Shown here: piece after piece, positions 10,573-22,381 of the stretch
Position numbering within the stretch: position 1 is the first letter of the stretch
Layout: every line of letters begins with the position of its first letter
Made by a program: the position numbers and the translations under genes
Source: Gaeumannomyces sp. JS-464
Lineage: Eukaryota; Ascomycota; Sordariomycetes; Magnaporthales; Magnaporthaceae
DNA length: 64,000 bases
Direction: 5' to 3'
NCBI GenBank assembly: GCA_002197995.1
Contig: NGZR01000001.1
Location: 15,395,501 to 15,459,500 of the forward strand
Notes under the pieces: model-generated
Told to the model about the DNA's origin: nothing
Seen by the model: the letters and a program-made list of their open reading frames with translations, nothing else
Databases searched by the model: none

Positions 10573-13126
10573 GCCATTCATTTTGGCTGTGGTTCTTAGG
10601 TTGTATGCAATGCCAGCTGGGGATGGCAGGTGTGGCGAGTTTTTTTATTATATTCATTTCTTCTTTCTGCCCATTTTCTTTTTCCTCTCGGGCTCAGCTG
10701 CTGACTTGCAATTGATAGGAAGTAAGGGCCGCTTGAATGCGGGCTCTAATGGATATTTTTATTCAAATGGAAGCACCTAATAACTTGCACGCGAAGTCTT
10801 TTTACCTTGAAGACATCAATTCAGGCGCTCAGTCGGCTGGCCACACCATCCCAAGTTCGTCGGGCAAGCTAATGGACGGAGGAACTTCCAACCAGCAGAC
10901 ACGAAGCTATGGCCGAATAATGGGCTACCCAGGCGCGATACTCACCGACAACACGTAGCCGCAGTGCAAGGACAAACGGATGTTTGCAATGCACAGGTTT
11001 ACCTGACTCTTCGCAATCGCACCCAGGTTGTGGCGCTCTCCAACACAATGAGAATGCTTGCTCCATTTTGCCGATGATTATCCGAGGCTAGCATCGTTGG
11101 GAGCACAGCTCACAAAGAACAGGACCTCGCCCTACGAAGACGCAAGTGGCGCAGTGCTAGCAGGTCTGGCGGCGGGTTGACAACACGCCATCCAAGACAC
11201 CCCGGCGGAGAATTCTCCAGCAAATTTCGGAAGCACGGCATCAACTCACCAAGCGAGGCCGACATGCTGTCAATAAAGCGAAATTGGGAACCATACGCCA
11301 TTGTTATACGAGATTGGGCTAGCTGGGCTATCGACCGATCCGTCTGGGGTTCGGCGATTGCAGCGAGATGTGGCTTGCCAGCCAGCGGGCGCGCCCGATT
11401 GAGAAAAGAAAAAAAGAAAGAAAGAAAGAAAGAATGGCCGTCCATTGCGTTTCCGCCCTGTGGTTGGGCGGTGGCTCGGGCGCTGGACCCTGCAGATCGT
11501 CTGGTTGAGCAGCAGCGGGTGGTGGCAGCTTCTCGAACTTGAAACCGAACAACCGTCACGGATGAATAAACGCCCGCCAAAGCTTGACAAGGCCGGCCAT
11601 GGCCAGGGGCATGGCCTTGCGCGTTTGCTTGCCGAGATCGCCGGTTTTTCGCAATCGACTGGGTTGTCGGCGTCGCGAACACGAGTCGCACCGGCTCTTT
11701 ACGAGTGAGCTGTAGCCGCGCGATACGAAGAGGTTGGAGGGTGGAAAATCACAGGTTGATAGCCGCATTTCCGCATCTGCCAAACTCCCCTCCTCCTCCT
11801 CCCCTCACCGACCCCTTCTCCGGTCAGCTGCGTTCGTGTTGGTCTTGACACGACGGGATTGCCACCTCTCCACTCAAAGGTCTTGGCAGTGTCCGCCTTC
11901 CCTGGGGCATCAACGACGGCGGCGCAGACCGTGAGAGACAAGTGGGGGTGATTCAGGCGCTGGGGCAACCCAGCAAAGTCTTGCCCCATGCAGGTTTCCA
12001 TTTTCGGCTGGGTTGAATCGCGCCTGGTAGCTGAGACGGGAAGGTCCATATCGCAGGGACATGCGATGCCGTGTGCGCTGTTGGTGTGTGCGTTTGCCCT
12101 ACCATGCAAGGACCATTCGCAACCGATGGCTGGCTGGCATGGGTTCGTCCAGGTGTAGCCCCAGGGGGGAGGAGGAGCCACGGCAAATCACTTGTTGTGG
12201 CGCCGTCCACTTTGGTCCATCTCTCCAGTTTGGGTTGGCGAAATGCTCACCCAGTCGTGCCGGTCTTGGGGCCGATCAGCGAAAAAACGAAGAGGAAAAT
12301 CTCACCTCATCTGGCAGCAACCCAGCCGGGCCTCCCTCCACAGGCAGGGCACCTACATACCTAGGCGTTTGGTGCAGCTGTTTCGGCGACACGCCCGAAA
12401 TCCTGGGCCTTCAGTTCCATCTGGTGCAGGGGCGCCGAGGCATGCGACGCTAGCTTGCAAGCTAATTGGGGCCCTGGAGGGGTGGGCGCAGGGGTAGGCG
12501 CTGCAACGTCCGACTGGGATGTGCCAATTTCACCACCAGTCCAGCTTCCCGTCTTGAGTGAAATTGACAATGGGACGCACCTCCCAGCCTGGTGCCCACC
12601 CTTGGTCGCTTCTCTCCCGCTCCTTCCATCCCATATTTCAACGCCACAGTACCTCCAATTTTGTGAGCGGGCAGGTGTTTTGGTCGATTTTGATCCTTCT
12701 TTTGCTCGTCTCGATTCTTCGTTTCCAGTCCCTCCTTTACACTGGTCTTTTTTTTGCCCACCATCCTTGGAGCTTTGGAAAGCGTGTAGCTTGTGATTCA
12801 CGCGCCCGGCCTTGGCTGTTTTGGATCCGGGGCTGACTGAGATTCTTGTCACTCCTTGTCCGTCTATTCTGTCATTTGTTGGCAGCTTGCACGGATTCCA
12901 TATCTTTTTTGCTTGTTTTGCCCAGAGAAGACCTTGGAACGCCCCAGCAACGATCGGCCTGCTTGTCTCTCGGAAGATTTCTTGCGCTTGCTTTCTTTCT
13001 TTTCTTGGGGCCGCCAATTTTCGATATCCAGCAGGAATACCTAGACCCCCGCCGACATCGTTTTCGAAGCCGATACATCTCTAGGTAGATTGGAGGTGGT
13101 GTGTGGTTCCTAGTCGATCGCCTACC
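10573..13126. other. Intergenic, upstream of the GH72 gene
   Basis: About 2.55 kb without a supported gene. It includes a GAAA-type microsatellite (11403-11433). From about 12,690 to 13,080 it holds T/C-rich leader-like sequence (CTTGCTTTCTTTCTTTTC at about 12,976) that fits the 5' region of the strongly expressed wall gene at 13127. The longest frames here have no family resemblance and overlap on both strands, so I take them as chance. Confidence 0.5.
11403..11433. repeat. GAAA/A-rich microsatellite
   Basis: An A-rich tract that resolves into about four GAAA units. It is a simple repeat with no gene association. Confidence 0.8.
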
Positions 13127-14985
13127 ATGCTCGTAAGTGCTGCCACAGCTAGCCATCTGCGCCGTTAATCACACCCTCCAGCTTCCCGCAACCCGGATTT
13201 TGTTGTTTCGAGCCCTCCAATCGCGCTGTTCCCCGCGCGAAACACCATGGATCCGGGCCGGGGGCTCAGGCCTCAGTCCGACCCCTTCAGCGCAGAATCC
13301 CGGACCGTCTGCTATCAGCCGGCTGCTTTCGCCTGGCCGACAGTGTGCGATGCTAACCAGCATGCTGTGGCATAGGTCCAAACACCCTGGTTGCCCTCGG
13401 GGCGACCCTGGCGGCCGCGGTGAAGCCGATGGCGTTTAAGAACGACCATTTTGTTCACCCCGACACCGGCAACCGCTTCCAGATCGTTGGAGTCGCCTAC
13501 CAACCTGGCGGCTCCGCCGGCTACAAGCCTGATCAGGGTAAGGACCCTCAGCAACGCCGACGTCTGCATACGTGTAAGCCCTTGTGATCCAGCTCGATCC
13601 CCTTGTCTAGACATGCGCTGACCCAGATCGCCCTCCGCAGGATGCTGCCCTGATCCAGGCCCTTGGCGCCAACGCCATTCGTGTCTACAACCTGGACCCG
13701 AACTTGAACCATGACGCGTGCGCCAGTATCTTCAACGCTGTAGGTGACTTTTCTGGGCGTCATGCGCCTGCTTTCTGGCAATCTGAGTTGCTGACCTTGT
13801 CTACAGGCCGGCATCTACATGATCTTGGACGTCAACTCGCCTCTGGTTGGCGAGTCGCTCCAGAACTTCAACCCGTGGGAGTCGTACTACGCCGCGTACC
13901 TGAACCGCACATTTGCCATTGTGGAGGCGTTCAAGGGCTATCCCAACACCCTGGCCTTCTTCTCGGGCAACGAGGTCATCAACGATCTGAAGAGCGCTTC
14001 TCAGGTGCCGCCCTACATCCGGGCCGTCACAAGGGATCTGAAGAACTATGTTGCTAAGCACAGCACCCGCCCTATCCCTGTCGGCTACTCGGCTGCCGAC
14101 GTGCGCGAAGTCCTCTTCGACAGCTACAACTACTTCCAGTGCTCCATTGCCGGTGAGGAGAAGGATATGAGCCGTTCCGACATCTTTGCCCTGAACAGCT
14201 ACTCGTGGTGTGGAGATAGTAGCTTCACAACGAGCGGCTACGACCAGCTGGTCGCTGGCTTCAAGGGCACGTCTGTCCCGGTCTTCTACTCCGAGTACGG
14301 ATGCAACACGCCGTCTCCCCGTCTCTTCACCGAGGTCGGTGCCATGTACGGCGACCAGATGACCAGCGTCTTCAGCGGCGGCGTCGTGTACGAGTACACC
14401 CAGGAGCCCAACAACTATGGCCTGGTGGAGGTCGCTAAGGACGGCTCCGTCACGCTCCTGGACGACTACTACACGCTGAAGGCGCAGCTGGCCAAGCTCG
14501 ACTTCAAAAAGGTCTACGGTGTCAAAGCTGCCTCCACGCCGCCTACCCCGCCCAAGTGCGAGGCCTCGCTCATCAAGGAGAAGGGCTTCAACGGCAACTT
14601 CACCCTCCCGGTCCTCCCCCCTGGTGCCGCTGAGATCATTGCCGGCGGCGTGAAGCCTACCCCGAGCGGCAAGATCATTCAGGTCTCGAACATGAAGGTC
14701 ACTCAGAAGATCAAGACTAAGAACGGCACCGCTGTGACCGGACTCGAGGTCAAGCAGCTTGCGAACGACGCCATCAACCAGCCCGGCTCTAACAGCGGCG
14801 CGGGCAGCGGCACCGTCAACACCCCCACCAACAGCGGCAGTTCCACCAGCTCCGGGTCCGGCACTGCGGCTTCTGCTACCACTACCGCTCCCAAGAAGGA
14901 CTCTGCCTCTCAGGGCCAGGTCAGCAAGGCTATGCTTGTTGCCACTCCCTTGTCGGTGGCCATGATTGTTGCCATGCTTTTCTAG
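13127..14985 (+). CDS. GPI-anchored beta-1,3-glucanosyltransferase, GH72 (Gel/Gas type)
   Basis: The enzyme elongates cell-wall beta-1,3-glucan at the outer plasma-membrane face. Proposed exons: 13127-13132 (ATG CTC only), 13376-13573, 13641-13739, 13807-14985. Introns are 243, 67 and 67 bp, and TGCTAAC sits just before the first acceptor. Visible are a secretion signal (NTLVALGATLAAAV), GNRFQIVGVAYQPGG, RVYNLDPNLNHD, the acid/base glutamate in FFSGNEVIND, GYSAADVRE, LNSYSWCG and the nucleophile glutamate in FYSEYGCN. A Ser/Thr/Gly-rich linker and a hydrophobic GPI signal (LVATPLSVAMIVAMLF) end the protein. There is no Cys-rich CBM43 module, so it is the short subclass. Missing bases are needed near 13380 (A run) and 13546 (between GKDP and SNADV). 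Corrected length is about 494 residues. The two-codon first exon is the least certain part. Confidence 0.9.
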
Positions 14986-16459
14986 CGAAAGATACCATGT
15001 TATTCTTTGCGTTGCTACCTCTACCCACGTCCTCCATGCGAGGAAGAGAAGGCAATGGGTCCCTCGGGATTTTAATCATCAAGGCGGGCGGTGCTAAAAC
15101 ACCGGTTGGAATCCCTGGCGGATGTGTCTTGGCTCCGCCGTTTTGGTCAACATAATGGCGCCGCTCAAGACTACGGCGATAATGAGGTCTCCGACGTGGC
15201 CCCCGAATGATCATTTCCACGACCGATTCAACGAGGATACACCCTGCCCGAGGCTAGACTCGTTGTTTGTTGGCGGAACAGTTGAGAAGTAGCAAAGGGG
15301 CAACCCGTTTTCTATGTTAAGATATTTGCTTCTTTTGATTTTTATTTTACAGGCGAAGGAAAGGAGTAGAATCATCGCCGGGATTGGTTTCGCGATTTTA
15401 TAATGTTTTCGATATTGCATTAGTACCGGGCACAGAGGGCGAGCATGCGACGTTTTCTTTACTTGCGACTTGCATTCTAGGGAGCGGATTCCCCATGACA
15501 AACAACGTGTCTTGTTCCTACAGTGTTCCTTTTGCATGCCCGACTGACAACGAACTTGCCTCCCCAGCCATGTACTTGAGCCGCTGTACTGCCTGTTGGC
15601 CCTTGTAGTGTTGCTGGATTTCAGCTCATTCGTTATACGATGGCTGCTCGGGCCCCGAAACGGTTGGTACCATGAAGCGTCGTGGCTTCGGATCGTTCCT
15701 CCTGGAGACCGATAGGAACCCCACCTCATAGAAGACCGAGGAAGCCCATGGACTCTATTAGGTGGGTTCGATGGACTAGGACGCACAGTGAGAACAATGC
15801 AACGTTCTTGTAAACTCCCAAAGTACCAGAGCATCCTGCCAACTTAATATCACGCCGGACCATGATTCCACTTCCTGGGCTGAAGGGTGGAAGCAAACTA
15901 GCGTCACGACGCCAGCCGGGCGATCTCTCGGAGCTCCGAGAGGGCGAGTATTCTGCCTCGGCAGGACCAAGGTTCGGGACACGATTAACCTGCGGCTCGA
16001 GGATGCAGTGCTTAGCCATACTGCCATGTCTGGTTTCGTGGTACCCGGGGTTGGCCTTGATCCGTACGGGGTGCTTTGGCCGACATGAGGTTCGGGCGTG
16101 CCTTCCTGTCGGGTGCGTCTTGTGGATACGATATCCGGCAGGGACGAAAGGCCGTGATCTGCCCGGAGTGTTTCCGGAGATCCCTGGAGGGACTGTTATC
16201 ATCTCCATGCTGTGCTATCTAGGGCCGGATCAGATCCGCAGGGGACCATGTGCCTGTCTAGCGGTGTGTGGGACAGGTAATTTTGCGCTCGGAATCCAAG
16301 CGGGGAAGAGCAAGGACGGATGACATAGGTGAATAGTATTCCTTGGTTCCGGAATCGAGAGTCTTCTGGGATAGATATAGTTGTGATAGCTCGTTCCCCT
16401 TGGTAATAAAATATGGACTTTTGAGGGGAAGTATGCGATGATCGTGTGCGGAAGCCGAG
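14986..16459. other. Convergent intergenic region between the GH72 and bZIP genes
   Basis: About 1.5 kb holding 3' sequences of two convergent genes. The small frames have no recognisable signature. Confidence 0.5.
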
Positions 16460-16500
<41 letters not shown>

Positions 16501-16510
16501 AAAAAAAAAA
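16460..16510. repeat. T27-A12 homopolymer palindrome
   Basis: About 27 T are followed directly by 12 A, a G and about 11 A. The T/A junction is self-complementary for 12 bp. It lies right after the bZIP stop codon, so on the mRNA strand it forms a U-rich stretch then an A stretch. Exact run length is the kind of thing sequencing gets wrong. Confidence 0.8.
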
Positions 16511-16517
16511 GAAGGTT

Positions 16518-18043
16518 TTAAATGGGTCTCCCGTCGAACAGGAATTGCGAAACAAGCCTTTCAAAAACTCTCCGGTCGATGACAGCGCCAAAACTAGTGT
16601 GTCGACAAAATGTCAGCTAGCCCAAGTGTCTTTCAGCTCGATATGGTGGCACTTTGAGATGCTCGGCAAAAAAGGGGATAAGGTAGTGGTTGACGCACCC
16701 GTGACACTTGACGGCGTCTCGTAGGTTCTTGGCAAGCCGACTCAGGCTCCGGACCTCGAGCCCGCCAAACTGCGGCCGGCGGCGGATCGAGTTCCAGGCC
16801 TGGATCGGCGTGACCTCGTGCTCGGCGGCCAGCTCCGAGGACAGGTTCAGCAGCGACTCCAGCACGGCCGACGGCACGTCCTGGCACACCGTCCCGGGCG
16901 AGGGCTGCGACGTCTTGGGCGGCTGCCGGCCCGCGGGGCTCGCGTTCATGCACAACAGGTGGGAGGAGGCGGTCAGGCGTGGCCGTCCGGGTCGTCGGGC
17001 TTGGAGAGGTCGCCGTGGAGGTGGCCCAGGCATGGTCTTTCGATTCTTTTTATGGAAAGGAAGTGTCGTCGTGGGTTAGCATTGTCTCGTTTATTCCTTG
17101 GTCGTGTCCTCTCGTTTTAAAGAGGTGCTTACGTCAAGACAAAGTCCATGCCGGCGCCAATGGGGTCCACGTCGCAGACGCGGACGCCGGGGCTGGTGAC
17201 CTCCACGCCACTGTCCCAGCCACCGAGGCACACGTCTGTAGTGGCAAAGGACTCGGGCGAATGACTTTGCTGTGGTGGGGACGGACGGGGGCCCCGAGAG
17301 CCGAAGGCCGAGAAACCAGGGGAGAGTTGGTCGGAGTGCGTCCCGGGCTCACTTGCCGGGCCGCTTGGGGCTGATCCCATCACATCTTTAAACATCAGAC
17401 GAGGGGGGAGGGTGGGTGGTCATTGGTCAGCGGTTGTTGGGTCAGACGGAGAGGGAAGATCGAAGCCGGGAGGACGGTGGGTGTGTACGTGCATACCATA
17501 GATGCCGGCATATCCCACGCTCCCCAGGGGTGAGCCGGCGTCAGAGTCGTCCAGGACGTCCAGGCCGTTGTGGCGCATGGTCTGTGTGAGACTCTGGACG
17601 GTGGAGCGGAGGCGGCCGACCTCGCGGAGCAGGCTCGCCTCGTTCGCTCTCACCCGCGCGAGCTCCTGCTCGAGCGAGCGGGTGTACCTGGTCTTGCGGT
17701 CCCGATAGTTCCTTGCGGCCGGGGGACAAAGTGCGTTGTGAAATGCAATTGGTAGGTAAGCTTTTGCCAAGGGGTGTGGAGACGGGGCGGCTCTGAGCCG
17801 GGGGGGGGGGGGGGGGGGGAGGGGGGGGAGGCATAGCATATGGGGCGTCAACTCACTTCTGGGCATCCCGCAGCTGGTCGCGGCGCTTCTGGACGCGGTC
17901 CTCCTTCGTCTCTGCTGGTTGCGTTGTTCATCCCTAGCGTGTTAATTACGCAGTCTTCTCTTTCGCCGGGCGTGGAGTAAAGGATATTGCGACATCGGAC
18001 ACACACCGTCGGGCTTGAAAATTCTAAATATGTGGCTCGCCAT
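16518..18043 (-). CDS. bZIP transcription factor, six exons
   Basis: A nuclear DNA-binding regulator. Proposed exons on the reverse strand: 18043-18007, 17914-17857, 17711-17497, 17385-17133, 17036-16699, 16593-16518, with introns of 92, 145, 111, 96 and 105 bp. It starts MASHIFRIFKPD. The basic region (KRRDQLRDAQKNYRDRK) spans the exon 2/3 junction and is followed by a leucine-zipper heptad segment (LEQELARVRANEASLLREVGRL). The C-terminal part carries TPIQAWNSIRRRPQFGGLE and ends GFGAVIDRR...RPI-stop. This conserved tail is shared with a group of fungal bZIP proteins. Spliced length is 977 nt. One missing base near 16977 (GHA-LTASSHLLC) makes it 978 nt, 325 residues, in frame throughout. That the last exon restores the conserved GFGAV end supports the model. 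Target genes are unknown. Confidence 0.82.
17800..17828 (+). repeat. G20-A-G8 tract inside a bZIP intron
   Basis: Twenty G, one A and eight G on the + strand, lying in intron 2 of the bZIP gene (17712-17856). On the transcript this is a C-rich tract. The + strand could form a G-quadruplex. Confidence 0.85.
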
Positions 18044-19090
18044 GGTGCAATTGGAAGGGGATTTTCTCTTCCTTTTTCTGGCAGGTGCTTTGCCCGAGAG
18101 ACGGGAGCAGATAAGGCGAGGCGAGGGAAGGCAAGGTATAGTACGGTTGCGTGTAGTTGGAGCGATAATTAGTGTGAAGTCGTTTTTTCTGTTATCGGTT
18201 GAGGAGGTACGGATGATGGGTCGTGGTTGAATGGGGGCGGACGGGCAGGCACCGACGGCCGCTCGCGGCACCTAAAAAAAAAGGGCTGTTTCATGGAGCT
18301 GGGGTTGCATCAGGGCGGGAATGGCAGGGATCTGGATGAGAAGATCAGAATTTCCTGATCGGGACGACTCCTGATGACTTGAACATTTTCAGGGGCAACC
18401 CATAGTGCTGGAAAGTGGAAACTAGCTGGAGATCAGACGTCAACATCAAACTTGGGATTCTGTCACAATGCAGACTGATCCCCGCATCGAGCAGCGGTTC
18501 CTCGAGTTTAATTTTAATCTGGGTGAAATTCACGTTTTGAGCCGCAACGGCGTTCCCCGCCCGAGACTCAGCGCTTGTTTTCCCCCAGGCCTGCCCCTGT
18601 TCGGCGACTGCAGTGGCTGGGACCAGCCTTATGACGCTGCCTGCCTGCCGACCAACCGAGCTGCCCACGGCCAGTTTAGAGCTGGTGGAGAAAACAAGCC
18701 TCTTGCGGCCACCCCTGTCCAAGATCGCGTTGCACGCTCCGCTGGCCCAACGCGCGAATCAGGCCGGCGTAATCAGAATTTCTGCATTCGGACACTGGCA
18801 CGACCCTGGGCATCTGCCATCCCAGCAACGGAGGCGGTTGACCTCCAGGGACGGCGCGTTCGCGATGGCGCCCTTGGACGTATATATGGACGGCGGAGAG
18901 CACCAAACTGGCCCAAGATGGACCGGTTCGACACCGCACTCCTCACTCAATCATCGGACTGGCTCCAGGTGTCTTTCGTCTTTCCTTTCGCCTCGTCCTA
19001 TAACACTAATCGCCAGTCTTTCACTTCATCACCCGATCCCACGGACGAGTCGCTAGTGTGCCACGCCACGACCTCAACACAACAGACATC
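18044..19090. promoter_or_regulatory. Divergent promoter between bZIP and lactonase-like genes
   Basis: A 1.05-kb spacer between two start codons. It includes TATATAT at 18881-18887, about 205 bp before the lactonase ATG at 19091, a plausible TATA box, and a T/C-rich leader (18970-19020). No gene is supported inside. Confidence 0.5.
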
Positions 19091-20379
19091 ATGCACGCCT
19101 CGGCACTCCTCCTTCTGTCCCTCGGCGCAGGCGGTCCAGGTCCTCGCACACCCGCCAGCAGGGGCTGCGGGGCCGCCCCGCGCAACGCCAGGGCCGTCTA
19201 CACGATCAACAACGAGAAGGAGAACGCCGTCGTGGCCCTCCGTATCGGCCAGGACGGCATGCTGCAGGGCCGCGGGGTCATCCAAGACGGCCACGGGCGG
19301 GCCGGGCGCCAACGGCGTCGACGCCAAGGGCCAGCCCGCCGTCCCCGACCCGCTCTTCAGCCAGTCCGCGCTGACGGTTGCCGGAAACGTATGAAGTTCC
19401 CTTGTCTATTCCACTGCCCCAGCTGGTCAAACCGAATGCTGACGTTTCCCTTTGTCGCCATCTGCAGAACCTCTTCGCGGTCAACGCCGGCTCCAACACG
19501 CTCACCATGTTCGCCATCGACCCCAAGGACCCGACCAAGCTAACCATGGTCGGCAAGCCCGTCGCCGTCCCCGGCGAGTTCCCCGTCACCGTCGCCGCCT
19601 CGTCCAAGAACAAGCTCGCCTGCGTCGGCACTACGGGCGCTAAGGCCGGAGTCTCGTGCGCGTCCTTCTCGTCCCAGGGCCTGGCGGCCATGGACGCCCT
19701 CAGGCCCTTCAACCTGGGCCAGACCACGCCGCCCGTGGGGCCCACCAACACCGTGTCCCAGGTCTTCTTCTCGCGCGACGGCAAGATGCTGTACACGACC
19801 GTCAAGGGCGACCCGCCCGCCAACAAGACGGGCTTCCTCGCTTCTTTCCCCGTCATGGCGGCCGCACAGGGCAAGGTCGCGGCCCTGAGCAGCCAGGGCG
19901 CCCAGTCCTCCCCGCAGGGCACCGCCGTCCTCTTCGGCTCGGCCACGATCCCGGGCTCCAAGGACATCTTCGTGACGGACGCCTCCTTCGGCGCCACCGT
20001 GCTCTCGGTCGACGCCGCTGGCGCCGCCAAGGTGAAGGGCAAGGGCGCCGTCGACGGCCAAAAGGCGACGTGCTGGGCTGCCATCAGCCCCGCCACGGGG
20101 ACCGCCTTCGTCACCGACGTGGCCACGAACCGCCTCGTCGAGATGTCGGTCAAGGACGCCAGCATCCTCGGCCAGGTCGACCTGTCGGCCAACGGCGACC
20201 CGGGCCTGATCGACCTCCAGGCGGCGGGCAAGTTCGTGTACGCGCTCAGCCCCGGCAACGGCACCACCCAGGCCGCCGTCACCGTGCTCGACGCCACCAC
20301 CAAGAAGCAGGTGCAGCACATGCAGCTGCAGGCCATGGGCGTGGGCAAGAACTCCATGGGCCTCGCGCTCCACAAGTGA
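19091..20379 (+). CDS. Secreted lactonase / 3-carboxymuconate cyclase-like protein
   Basis: A beta-propeller protein of the fungal carboxymuconate-cyclase/6-phosphogluconolactonase-like family; the enzymatic substrate is not shown by the sequence. Proposed exons are 19091-19388 and 19468-20379, with a 79-bp intron (GTATGA...TGCAG). The start MHASALLLLSLGA looks like a secretion signal. Propeller motifs include RAVYTINNEKENAVVAL, LFAVNAGSNTLTMFAI, VCVGTTGAKAGVSCASF, PVGPTNTVSQVFFS, FVTDVATNRLVEMS and LIDLQAAGKFVYALSPGNGTT. Exon 2 is intact. Exon 1 slips frame near 19291 (after QGRGVI). Possibly it slips twice more, near 19129 and 19180, where another frame gives a more natural signal peptide (AQAVQVLAHPP). 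These proteins are often abundant in the secretome. Corrected length is about 403 residues. Confidence 0.82.
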
Positions 20380-22381
20380 TTCTTTTCCATCTCACGTCTT
20401 TCCTTCTCGTTTTGCCATACGTATATAATGATGGGTTGTCTCCTGGGATTTGGGAATATATTGAAGCATGAAGCTGGTCGTGTTTTGGGCTTTTTGATAC
20501 CGTGGTTGAGCTTCTAGTCTCCCAATTTATCTACTTCTCTTTCTAGTTCAACAAAATTGAACAAAAGCAATGGGTGCGGCAGTCTTTTCCCCATAACCGT
20601 CGTGCTATGTGTGAACTCGTCGATTCCCACAGACTGTTGCAAACACAATTAGAGCGTCTCCTCCAACGCCTGGGCAAATTCCAATTGCCACCACTTTTTC
20701 CACCGGTTTACAAGCATGTGCTTAAAGCCGGCCCACTGGCCCCTGAACGCCTGAAATGGATTCCGATTGTCCCAACCGCGCAACCACTCGCGCTGCAGCC
20801 TTTTAGAATGCAAAATTGATGGTTTCAACATGGCTGATCTTGAGCCAACAAGTAACTGACCTATTGCATTTGTTTCTTTTCTCCCTCACTCTTCCGCTTC
20901 GCCTCATTATATCCTGTCGTTGACAAGTGATTTTCGTCCTCGCGGTAGTATCGACGCTCTCTAAGCGCAGATTGTGTCGCTATTAGGCCGATCCGGCGAT
21001 TTGCCTTGACAAACTTCGAAAGGGCCATCGTATGGAGTTGAAAGATCAATATGCTAGTGTCCCGCGGAACGACGGCCGTTGGGTCTGTGTGTTGCTCTCG
21101 ATGGCTACCTCCGGGACCCAAAGTCACCGAACGCCTCGCGAAGGCCCATGTTTCCCCTAATCGGCCTGGTTGAGCGGCCTTCGAAGCTCCGAGGTCCTGA
21201 TGTCTCGAGCCCGGAATAGTCTTTGCGGTCGAGCCAGCCCCGCCTGGTAGTAAACCGAGTTTCCAAAAGCCAAGCCGCGCCTTGTCCTCGGCCATTCGGA
21301 GGAGGAGGAGGACATGGTATGGTTGATCGATGTCGCTGCAATGGTCCTGCTGTTTCCGTGTCGTTCACTTTAGAGAAGCCAACTGTGAGCTTAATCCTAA
21401 AATTGGCAGGAATTAAGCTTCAAGCCCGACGCCAGCGTCGACTGACCAGTCGGAGATAGGACCGTTAGGAAGCTTCCCGGAACCCTGGGAGAAAGGGTCC
21501 ATAAGGTTCAGCCCCAACCGTTTCTGGACAACGACTAACAGAAGGCAAGAGAGTTGGGTCAGGAGACCATTGCGAGAGTAGCACAACGGCGCTCGCGGTT
21601 GCTTCTCTCTGTGAACTGGTGTTTAGCTCTGATGATCCTAGGAAAACAGAATAGAGTGGTTCTTTTCTTGATCTCGACAGTCTAGGAGTTAGGAAAGGAG
21701 GCTGGCCCCGCCGCAAAGGCATAATATTCGAGTCCAGTTGCTGTGCTTCTCCCGATAGCCCTGGGTCTTCGGTGAAAAGACAGTGCGTCGAGAGCTGGTC
21801 ACCCACCCTCCCACAACGCAACGCCTACCCAGCCTCCCCAGAGTCTTTAGTTTGGGACGTCTCGCGAAGCAACCCCTGAAATAGGAAGTTTACATAGAGC
21901 CTCTGGCTTGAGGCCCCTCTGGAAGCAACCCCTTGGATATGAAGCTTAGGAAGTATTGCTCCGGCCTCCTCATCATAGACATGCCTCTGCTCGTTGAAGC
22001 AAGGGTTCCACTGAGGCTGGTCAGTCTCTGACTGGCCAGTCGCTTGCCGTTCAAGCTTGGTCCGCGCCCCCAACCAAAGACTTATCCCCTGATACTTTTC
22101 CTCGTTCCGCCATCGAGAGGAGTCACGATACTGTCGAAACTGTGTTCAGAACAAGCTGGTGGGTGTCAAGAAACTTTGTTTAGGGGATTGCAATACATAA
22201 ACGCGGCCTCCCATGGCTGGTTTCCACAGATCTGCTCTTCTGGCCAAGCTCTCGACACATCACTTTCTAGCACTCTTGCTCTCAATCTGACGATCGACCG
22301 AGTTAAGCCAAGCAGAAAGAACCGGCCCTCACAGCACTTGACAGAGCTCCAGCTTGAACATAGCCGAGCAAGTCAGTCGAG
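20380..22381. other. Gene-poor spacer upstream of the Zn2Cys6 gene
   Basis: About 2 kb with no supported gene. A 60-residue reverse frame at 20649-20831 is Trp/Lys-rich (RWKKWW) but has no family match I can name. Two similar 25-bp stretches starting GAAGCAACCCCT lie near 21868 and 21931. The right end (22190-22381) is presumably the promoter and leader of the next gene. Confidence 0.45.

Noticed and set aside
11110..11691. 193-residue reverse frame between tRNA and GH72
   Set aside because: Overlapped by equally long frames on the other strand, contains the translated GAAA microsatellite, no conserved block.
12361..13017. 218-residue reverse frame upstream of GH72
   Set aside because: No family resemblance, low-complexity Lys/Gly composition, and lies in the T/C-rich leader of the wall gene.
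13247..13439. Alternative start ATGGATCCGGG or ATGCTGTGGCAT for the GH72 gene
   Set aside because: Neither gives a signal peptide in frame with the conserved domain, and the branch-site and acceptor arrangement favours splicing into 13376.
19540..20373. Long reverse-strand frames over the lactonase gene (up to 370 residues)
   Set aside because: GC-rich antisense shadows; the + strand protein has clear propeller motifs and proper splice sites.
20649..20831. Trp/Lys-rich 60-residue reverse frame, possibly retroelement-derived
   Set aside because: Too short and no motif that I can place; kept only as a note in the spacer entry.
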